Of a stretch of DNA of 10,540 nucleotides, positions 6,300 to 10,540 are shown in pieces (positions within the stretch are counted from its first letter, which is position 1; each line of letters starts with the position of its first letter). Made by a program: the position numbers and the translations under genes. The DNA is taken from the NCBI GenBank assembly GCA_015519985.1, contig WIAN01000021.1, positions 1 to 10,540 on the forward strand. The letters are read 5' to 3'. The notes below the pieces were generated by a model that was given only the letters and a program-made list of their open reading frames with translations, was not told the DNA's origin and did not search any database. The stretch is from Candidatus Woesearchaeota archaeon (GTDB lineage: Archaea > Nanobdellota > Nanobdellia > Woesearchaeales > WAPJ01).

Positions 6300-6695
6300 A
6301 TGAACGTTTCAAAAAACAATACTCTTCCTTATTTATATAGTAATTTTAAAAATTCAAATTTAAAAAAAATAGAAATTATAGGTTCAAAAGAATCTTTAGA
6401 AACAATACTTACTGTTGAAATTGATAAAAAAACTAAAGAAAAAAATTTTCAATATTTTTTATTATCAGGTTACGGTCTTTTATACTCTTTATTTTTTTAT
6501 TCAACAGTTCCTGTTGTTCAATACAACACAGAATTTAGACATTTTGCTGCAATTTCATATGTAACATTAAGTGTTGTAGCACGCTTTTTGTTTATAAAGC
6601 ATATAAATAAAAAGAAAGAATTAGAAGAACTACAAAAAACTTACATTTCATTTCTTGAAAGAATAAAAAGATATAACAATCCAATACTTTTATGA
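6300..6695 (+). CDS. Small membrane protein with two TM helices, 131 aa
   Basis: Unrecognised. The N-terminal 48 residues are polar and charged (KIEIIGSKESLETILTVEIDKKTKEK). They are followed by two hydrophobic segments at about 51-73 (YFLLSGYGLLYSLFFYSTVPVV) and about 80-99 (FRHFAAISYVTLSVVARFLF), joined by a short loop, and a Lys/Glu-rich helical tail (102-125) that may form a coiled coil. With a hairpin topology both ends would face the same side, most likely the cytosol given the Lys-rich tail. The start is supported by a leaderless promoter spaced 29 nt away. It is divergently arranged with srp54 across 101 bp, and a seven-T tract lies just after the stop. It could be a subunit or tether of a membrane complex, but nothing in it names one. 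Confidence 0.78.
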   Translation: MNVSKNNTLPYLYSNFKNSNLKKIEIIGSKESLETILTVEIDKKTKEKNFQYFLLSGYGLLYSLFFYSTVPVVQYNTEFRHFAAISYVTLSVVARFLFIKHINKKKELEELQKTYISFLERIKRYNNPILL

Positions 6696-6698
6696 ATG

Positions 6699-6705
6699 TT
6701 TTTTT
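6699..6705 (+). terminator. Oligo-T terminator after the two-TM protein gene
   Basis: Seven T starting 4 nt after the TGA at 6693-6695 and followed by a run of A. Typical archaeal U-tract terminator position. Confidence 0.5.
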
Positions 6706-6732
6706 AAAAAAAAACAATGAAAAAACGAAAAG

Positions 6733-6764
6733 TTTATAAATAAAAACAATTTCTGTTTATAAAT
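6733..6764 (+). promoter_or_regulatory. Two TATA-like boxes 23 bp apart upstream of tfb
   Basis: TTTATAAAT occurs at 6733-6741 and again at 6756-6764. Either would give a tfb leader of over 100 nt. Weaker boxes lie closer (around 6783 and TTTTAAATTT at 6821-6830). The active one cannot be chosen by eye. The remaining sequence of the 6696-6898 gap shows no ORF, hairpin or RNA gene that I can support. Confidence 0.4.
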
Positions 6765-6887
6765 ATTGCTATTTAATTAAACTTTTATATTAACTACAAA
6801 GTAATTCTTAAACAGTGACTTTTTAAATTTTTTAGACGAAAAAAATAAAAAAAATGACAAAAACTTTTAATCAAAAATCATTATTAT

Positions 6888-6893
6888 AGGTGA
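6888..6893 (+). promoter_or_regulatory. Shine-Dalgarno site deciding the tfb start
   Basis: AGGTGA includes the GTG at 6890, which would open the longest frame. That GTG is therefore part of the SD. GGTG ends 6 nt before ATG 6899 and only 3 nt before ATG 6896. The other SD genes here use 5-9 nt. Confidence 0.65.
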
Positions 6894-6898
6894 AAATG

Positions 6899-7846
6899 AT
6901 GTCAGAAGAATTTATAAAAAGATGCCCAGAATGCGGTTCAACAAACTTATTTGTAAATAAAGAAAAAGGAGAAATAATTTGTAGAAATTGCGGTTTAGTA
7001 ATAGAAGAACAAATGATAGATCCAGGACAAGAATGGAGAGAATTTGAAGATGACACTTCTTCAAGAAGAAGAGCAGGAGCACCAATGACATACACACAAT
7101 ACGATCAAGGATTAGGAACAGACATAGGAAGAAAAACAGATATAAACAAATTAACAGGAAAAACAAGAAACAAATTTTTCAGATTAAGAAAATGGCAATA
7201 CAGAATTTCAACAGCAATAGAAAGGAATTTAAAATTAGCATTAGCAGAATTAAAAAGAGTAGCATCAATATTAAAACTACCAAAATCAGTAGAAGAAGAA
7301 GCAGCAAGAATATACACATTAGCAGTGCAAAGAGGATTAGTAAGAGGAAGAAGCATGGAATCAGTAGTAGCAGGGGCATTATACGCAGCATGCAGAAGAC
7401 ACGAAGTTCCAAGAACATTAGATGAATTAAGCGAAGCAAGCAACATAGAAAAAAAAGAAGTAGGAAGAACATACAGATTCATAACAAGAGAACTAAATAT
7501 GAAAATATTACCAAGTAATCCAGCTGATTATATAGCAAGATTTGCATCAGCATTAAGATTAAACCCAGAAACACAAAGTCACGCAATAGAAATATTAGAA
7601 GAAGCACAAAAGAAAGAATTAACCTCAGGAAGAGGACCTACAGGAATAGCAGCAGCAGCATTATATGTAGCAGCATTATTACATGGAGAAAAAAGAACAC
7701 AAAGAGAAGTAGCAGATGTAGCAGGAGTAACAGAAGTAACAATAAGAAACAGATATAAAGAATTATTAGAACAATTAAATTTAGAAGAACAAATAAAAAA
7801 ATTAAAAAAAAGAGGCAGAAGCAAATTAAAAGAAATACAACAATAA
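6899..7846 (+). CDS. tfb: Transcription initiation factor B (TFB/TFIIB), 315 aa
   Basis: Recruits RNA polymerase to TBP-bound promoters and reads the BRE. The full archaeal architecture is present: Zn ribbon with C9-x2-C12 and C28-x2-C31; B-reader/linker about 42-75 (GQEWREFEDDTSSRRRAGAP...YDQGLGTDIG); first cyclin repeat about 105-200 (RVASILKLPKSVEEEAARIY, GRSMESVVAGALYAACR); second about 203-295 (DYIARFASALRLN, GRGPTGIAAAALYVAA), with the DNA-contacting helix-turn-helix at 267-289. The basic tail is LKKRGRSKLKEIQQ. Length is normal, nothing looks broken. Start ATG 6899 is chosen from SD spacing; ATG 6896 would add one Met. Codons are almost all A-ending, as in the NTase-HEPN gene. No T-tract follows its stop, so read-through into the alkyltransferase gene 45 nt below is possible. 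Confidence 0.97.
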   Translation: MSEEFIKRCPECGSTNLFVNKEKGEIICRNCGLVIEEQMIDPGQEWREFEDDTSSRRRAGAPMTYTQYDQGLGTDIGRKTDINKLTGKTRNKFFRLRKWQYRISTAIERNLKLALAELKRVASILKLPKSVEEEAARIYTLAVQRGLVRGRSMESVVAGALYAACRRHEVPRTLDELSEASNIEKKEVGRTYRFITRELNMKILPSNPADYIARFASALRLNPETQSHAIEILEEAQKKELTSGRGPTGIAAAALYVAALLHGEKRTQREVADVAGVTEVTIRNRYKELLEQLNLEEQIKKLKKRGRSKLKEIQQ

Positions 7847-7859
7847 AATACTAAAAAAA

Positions 7860-7868
7860 TTTAAAACC
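7860..7868 (+). promoter_or_regulatory. TATA box of the alkyltransferase-taw3 operon (leaderless)
   Basis: TTTAAAACC begins 32 nt before the ATG at 7892 with no SD between, so the operon probably starts as a leaderless mRNA despite lying only 45 bp after tfb. Confidence 0.5.
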
Positions 7869-7891
7869 TTTTAAATTCTACTTCTAAAAAA

Positions 7892-8296
7892 ATGAAAAGG
7901 AATAAAAAAATTAAAGAAAAAAACAAAAAGTATTCTGAATTTGATATTAAAGTATTTGAACTAATAAAAAAAATTCCAAAAGGAAAAATAACAACATACA
8001 AAGAAATAACAAAAAAGTTAAACACAAAAAATTATAGAAGAATAGGATTAAGTTGTAAAAAAAGTCCAGGGATAAAAAAAGGAATTCCATGTCATAGAGT
8101 AGTAAATAGTAAAGGATATTTACACGGCTATAATAAAGGTTTAAAACAAAAAAATGAATTGTTAAAAAAAGAAGGAATAAAAACAAAAAAAGTAAAAATA
8201 AAAAATAACAAAAATATATCTGAAAAAACAAACTATAAAATTGACTATAAAATTATAGATTTTGAAAAAAAATTATGGTGTTTTGATGGATTTTAA
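7892..8296 (+). CDS. ogt: O6-alkylguanine-DNA alkyltransferase, minimal form, 134 aa
   Basis: Repairs O6-alkylguanine by moving the alkyl group irreversibly to its own cysteine. The Ogt/MGMT C-terminal domain is complete: winged helix from FDIKVFELIKKIPKGKITTYKEI (17-39), recognition region YRRIG (48-52), active site PCHRVV (66-71, nucleophile C67), GYLHGY and LLKKEG (E94). Y36, R50, C67, H68 and E94 match the known catalytic and DNA-binding positions. The N-terminal RNase-H-like domain of MGMT/Ogt is absent: only about 16 basic residues precede the fold. The hinge Asn of the usual NP is replaced by Ser (KKSP, S58). A Cys rather than Trp at the active site argues against an alkyltransferase-like (ATL) protein. 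A Lys-rich extension (97-134) replaces nothing known, and its last codons carry the SD of taw3. Confidence 0.88.
   Translation: MKRNKKIKEKNKKYSEFDIKVFELIKKIPKGKITTYKEITKKLNTKNYRRIGLSCKKSPGIKKGIPCHRVVNSKGYLHGYNKGLKQKNELLKKEGIKTKKVKIKNNKNISEKTNYKIDYKIIDFEKKLWCFDGF
8277..8280 (+). promoter_or_regulatory. Shine-Dalgarno site deciding the taw3 start
   Basis: GGTG inside the last codons of the alkyltransferase gene lies 5 nt before ATG 8286. It rules against TTG 8262, which has no SD and would add eight residues. Confidence 0.6.
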
Positions 8297-8918
8297 ACTA
8301 TTTAAAAAAAATGTATTGTCAAAAATAGACAAGTCAAAAAAAGGAAGTATAGATGAAAAAATAAAAAAATTATGTGATACAATAAATGAAAATGAAAACT
8401 TTGTAACATTAAGCAGTTGTTCAGGAAGAATACTGTTAATAAAAGTGCCTGAAAATCAAAAAAAACATTTATCGGAATGGTTAATAGTAACGCATAATTT
8501 AGCAAAAACAAAAGAAGTTTACAATACAATAAAAAAATTTGAAGAAAAAACGAAAAAAGAAAATAAAAAAGAATCAAAAATAGAAAAAAAGAAAGAAAAA
8601 ATGCCTTTTGAAATTTATTTTAAAATGGAAGCAGCAATATTACATGTAGCTTGTAAAAATAAAAAAGATGCATTTAAATTAATGGAAATAGCTAAAAAAA
8701 ACGGTTTTAGAAGAGTAGGATTAATATCTGACAAAAAAAATACAGTAGAATTAATATGTAATGAAAACATTTCAATGCCAATATACGATTATGAAAAAAA
8801 AGAATTTATAATAGATGAAAAAACATTATCATTCCTAATAAAAAAAGCAAATAAAAAATTAAAAAAATCCTGGAAAGCAATAAACAACTTAGAAAAAGAA
8901 TTTAAAAAAATTTTTTGA
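8286..8918 (+). CDS. taw3: tRNA wybutosine-synthesis methyltransferase Taw3/TYW3, 210 aa
   Basis: SAM-dependent N4-methylation of the tricyclic wyosine precursor at position 37 of tRNA-Phe, next to the anticodon. Family blocks in order: DKSKKGSIDEKI (15-26), INENENFVTLSSCSGRI (33-49, with SSCSGR at 43-48), WLIVTH (65-70), FKMEAAILHVACKN (112-125), KKNGFRRVGLI (137-147), NENISMP (159-165) and a C-terminal helix with ANKKLKKSWKAINNL. Length matches the family. A Lys/Glu-rich insert sits at 83-105. Start ATG 8286 is chosen for the SD 5 nt upstream. The gene overlaps the alkyltransferase gene by 11 nt, so translation is probably coupled. Other wyosine genes (taw1, taw2, trm5) are not in the window. 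It converges on the next gene with 6 bp between stops. Confidence 0.93.
   Translation: MDFKLFKKNVLSKIDKSKKGSIDEKIKKLCDTINENENFVTLSSCSGRILLIKVPENQKKHLSEWLIVTHNLAKTKEVYNTIKKFEEKTKKENKKESKIEKKKEKMPFEIYFKMEAAILHVACKNKKDAFKLMEIAKKNGFRRVGLISDKKNTVELICNENISMPIYDYEKKEFIIDEKTLSFLIKKANKKLKKSWKAINNLEKEFKKIF
8904..8910 (-). terminator. Oligo-T terminator for the 8925-9806 gene
   Basis: Seven A on the + strand give a U7 tract on the - transcript, 14 nt past its stop. The tract lies within the last codons of taw3. Confidence 0.45.
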
Positions 8919-8924
8919 AAAATT

Positions 8925-9806
8925 TTAAGCCGCTTTTTTTAATGCTCCTTTTGGGAAAAGTCCTTTAAGAACTATTTCATCTAAAGTTTTAGCTCTTTTT
9001 TCTGCTTCTTCAATAATTTCTTTATCGATTTCTTTTCCAGGTGCTAATTTTGTAATTTGATAAAATCTAGCTGCAGAAGGAACTTTTTTCTCTAATGCAA
9101 TTTCTGGCAATGCTTGGTATTCTGAGAATGCTATTTCTAAAGCTTCTCTTATTCCTGTATCAACATCTTTTGGTTTTCTTCCTAATGTTTCTTCTAATAA
9201 GCTTATAGCTTTTTCACTATTTCCTAAATACATTGTTGAAATATTTGTTCTTACTTCTCCATATACTGCTGGGAACGGCATTCTGTCTATACTACTATCT
9301 AATGCTTTTTTTAACTCATTATATCTTTCTGCATTGCTTATAGATTCTACTAAACTGACCATATCTAAACCATAAGAAGATACAAGACTGTTAAATCTGT
9401 TATTTGCAACAAGTTCTTCATAACTTCCTTCAGCTTTTATTCTATCCATGTTTCCATCTATATTTATAATATCTTTCATAATTTTATAAACTTGATTAAT
9501 AACTCTAATTCTAAAATCAGGTACTTTTTCAAGATCAATATCTCCTGGTTCTTTTCCCATTCCATGCTCTTCTGCTATTCTGTTGATTTCAACATACATT
9601 TTCATTTTTAAGAAATCTGAAATTTCTCTATGCTTTGCAACTCTTAATAATAAATAGTTTTTAAAGTCATTTGAAAGTTCTTTTTGATATAAAGAATCTC
9701 CTCCTTGAACGTAAGTAGTTTCTTCAACACCATTTCCATTTGTAGTATAAGATTGAATTGCTTCTTTAGGAACGCTAAGGCCGCTTGGTGTTGTTACCAT
9801 TTCCAT
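8925..9806 (-). CDS. Hypothetical helical protein, 293 aa, unrecognised
   Basis: I do not recognise this protein. It looks cytosolic and largely alpha-helical: no signal peptide or membrane segment. It has no cysteine and no tryptophan. The N-terminal 45 residues are Ser/Thr/Gly-rich and probably disordered. The rest is amphipathic helices (for example NDFKNYLLLRVAKHREIS, 46-63; RIRVINQVYKIMKDIINI, 99-116; KAISLLEETLGRKP, 199-212; DKEIIEEAEKRAKTLDEIVL, 261-280), ending in basic LKKAA. A TPR-like reading of 180-240 is possible but weak. The start ATG has AAGGTGA on the - strand, with GGTG 7 nt upstream. Codon use has more T-ending codons than tfb. It is convergent with taw3 and divergent from the surface-protein gene. 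The clean SD and long frame make it a real gene. Confidence 0.8.
   Translation of the reverse strand: MEMVTTPSGLSVPKEAIQSYTTNGNGVEETTYVQGGDSLYQKELSNDFKNYLLLRVAKHREISDFLKMKMYVEINRIAEEHGMGKEPGDIDLEKVPDFRIRVINQVYKIMKDIINIDGNMDRIKAEGSYEELVANNRFNSLVSSYGLDMVSLVESISNAERYNELKKALDSSIDRMPFPAVYGEVRTNISTMYLGNSEKAISLLEETLGRKPKDVDTGIREALEIAFSEYQALPEIALEKKVPSAARFYQITKLAPGKEIDKEIIEEAEKRAKTLDEIVLKGLFPKGALKKAA
8934..8940 (+). terminator. Oligo-T terminator for taw3
   Basis: Seven T, 15 nt after the taw3 stop and inside the last codons of the opposing gene, where the other strand reads as Lys codons. Confidence 0.45.
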
Positions 9807-9880
9807 TTTTTTTCACCTTGATTTTTTAATTATAATATTTTGGTTTTTTTTACTTTTTAGTAGTTAATATAGTTTACTTA

Positions 9881-9889
9881 TATTTAAAT
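9881..9889 (-). promoter_or_regulatory. TATA box candidate of the 8925-9806 gene
   Basis: On the - strand ATTTAAATA (9889 to 9881) would start transcription near 9858, leaving a leader of about 50 nt that includes the AAGGTGA SD (plus-strand 9813-9819). The rest of the 209-bp gap is AT-rich with no ORF. Confidence 0.4.
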
Positions 9890-9946
9890 GTTTCGTTTTA
9901 TTTATAAATGATTTTATTAAAATAAATGCAATTGTGAAAAAGATAA

Positions 9947-9956
9947 TTTTAAATAC
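9947..9956 (+). promoter_or_regulatory. TATA box of the surface-protein gene
   Basis: TTTTAAATAC predicts a start near 9975-9980, a leader of about 36-40 nt with the SD inside it. Another TATA-like TTTATAAAT at 9901-9908 is further away. Confidence 0.5.
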
Positions 9957-10002
9957 TCACAACAATTCTTTTTTGAACCAATAATTTTTTAATATTTTAA
10001 TA

Positions 10003-10008
10003 GAGGTG
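10003..10008 (+). promoter_or_regulatory. Shine-Dalgarno site of the surface-protein gene
   Basis: GAGGTG lies 7 nt before the ATG at 10016, the same motif as at 782-787. Confidence 0.75.
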
Positions 10009-10015
10009 CTTTTTT

Positions 10016-10540
10016 ATGGAAAGAAAATCAAACAAAATAATATTTATATTATTAATAGGAATATTTTTAATTTCATTAACATTTAATTCTCAAAATGTTA
10101 ATTCTGCAGATTTAAAACAATTAGCAGAACAATTAGTTGGAGGATTAGATGATAGAACAAATAATAATTCTAATGATAATTCAACAAATTTAACTGAAGG
10201 AATAGAAAAAACAGATATAAGAAGAGGAATGGTTATAGCAAAACCAGAACTTATGAATAATGATAATGATGAAAATAGTACTGAAGACAAAACAAACTCT
10301 ACAAAAAGAATAAGAGAAGGAGGAAGATATGTAAGCATACCAACAAAAGATATTATTAAAATTGCTAGAAAACCTTCTCAAAATGGAAATGCTTTATACT
10401 GGTGTCCTGCTTTAGAAGATTATTTTGATTCATACACTTTTATACTTCCAGAAAAAAAAGTGTATAATGACACTTTTTCATTATTAGTAAAAGAAAAAAA
10501 CATTTCAAACTATTCTTTTAAAATTGTGGTTGTTAAAAAA
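10016..10540 (+). CDS. Secreted or membrane-anchored surface protein (partial)
   Basis: Open to the window end: 175 codons without a stop. The N-terminus is a typical signal sequence: basic MERKSNK, a hydrophobic core at about 8-23 (IIFILLIGIFLISLTF), then polar residues with possible cleavage after VNSA (31). It could also be an uncleaved anchor, since the signal-peptidase rule is only loosely met. Residues 45-97 are Asn/Asp/Ser/Thr-rich and likely disordered. From about 100 the sequence looks folded and beta-rich (GGRYVSIP, ALYWCPALEDYFDSYTFILP, TFSLLVKEKNISNYSFKIVVVKK). Eight N-x-S/T sequons occur after the signal (N50, N55, N58, N87, N94, N151, N162, N165), fitting a glycosylated outer-face protein. 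One Cys (C130). The ATG has GAGGTG 7 nt upstream. Its family cannot be named from this part. Confidence 0.82.
   Translation, partial: MERKSNKIIFILLIGIFLISLTFNSQNVNSADLKQLAEQLVGGLDDRTNNNSNDNSTNLTEGIEKTDIRRGMVIAKPELMNNDNDENSTEDKTNSTKRIREGGRYVSIPTKDIIKIARKPSQNGNALYWCPALEDYFDSYTFILPEKKVYNDTFSLLVKEKNISNYSFKIVVVKK

Noticed and set aside
6890..6895. GTG 6890 as the tfb start
   Set aside because: The GTG is part of the AGGTGA Shine-Dalgarno site for ATG 6899.
6912..7482. Minus-strand open frames under tfb
   Set aside because: Low-complexity Leu/Phe shadows of a certain TFB gene; no start signal.
10090..10381. Minus-strand open frames under the surface-protein gene
   Set aside because: Ser/Phe-rich shadows; the + frame has an SD, signal sequence and stays open to the end.
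1..10540. tRNA, rRNA, 7S RNA, C/D-box RNA or CRISPR array
   Set aside because: No GC-richer island, cloverleaf arms or evenly spaced repeats in any intergenic gap; the gaps hold AT-rich promoter and T-tract sequence only.

Overview
The window is very AT-rich and looks like chromosomal DNA from a small-genome archaeon, most likely of the DPANN group (Nano-/Woese-/Pacearchaeota-like). The archaeal evidence is a TFIIB-type factor (TFB) with Zn ribbon and two cyclin repeats, an SRP54 GTPase, a wybutosine-pathway Taw3/TYW3 protein, TATA boxes placed for leaderless transcripts, and GGTG-type Shine-Dalgarno sites at the other genes. The DPANN placement is inference from base composition, short genes, tight packing and many unrecognised proteins.

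Layout. 1-91: tail of an upstream + gene. 153-644: unknown 163-aa protein. 797-2650: 617-aa protein joining a Pol-beta-type nucleotidyltransferase domain to a HEPN-like domain. 2762-3245: overlapping antitoxin/toxin pair of RelB/RelE type. 3249-4273 (-): two tandem, apparently paralogous unknown proteins. 4378-4857: two-CBS-domain protein, divergent from that pair across a 104-bp promoter region that holds a perfect 8+8 palindrome. 4858-6198 (-): SRP54. 6300-6695: small protein with two membrane helices, divergent from SRP54. 6899-7846: TFB. 7892-8296 and 8286-8918: a minimal O6-alkylguanine-DNA alkyltransferase overlapping taw3. 8925-9806 (-): unknown helical protein. 10016 onward: secreted or membrane-anchored surface protein, cut by the window end.

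How it works together. Core information-processing genes (transcription initiation, protein targeting, tRNA modification, DNA repair) are mixed with a toxin-antitoxin pair and lineage-specific unknowns. No mobile element, CRISPR array, tRNA or rRNA was seen. Gene ends are packed very tightly: the three convergent pairs have 3, 0 and 6 bp between stop codons, so their transcripts must overlap. Start signals fall into two clean classes. Six genes have a TATA-like box whose first T lies 29-32 nt before the ATG and no SD (leaderless). Eight have a GGTG-type SD 5-9 nt before the start codon. This split lets four starts be refined to positions inside the longest ORF (TTG 3761 on the - strand, ATG 6198 on the - strand, ATG 6899 and ATG 8286).

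Most worth follow-up: the single-chain NTase-HEPN protein with a degenerate NTase-like N-terminal half, the paralogous pair facing a palindromic operator, and an SRP54 with an unusual P-loop residue.
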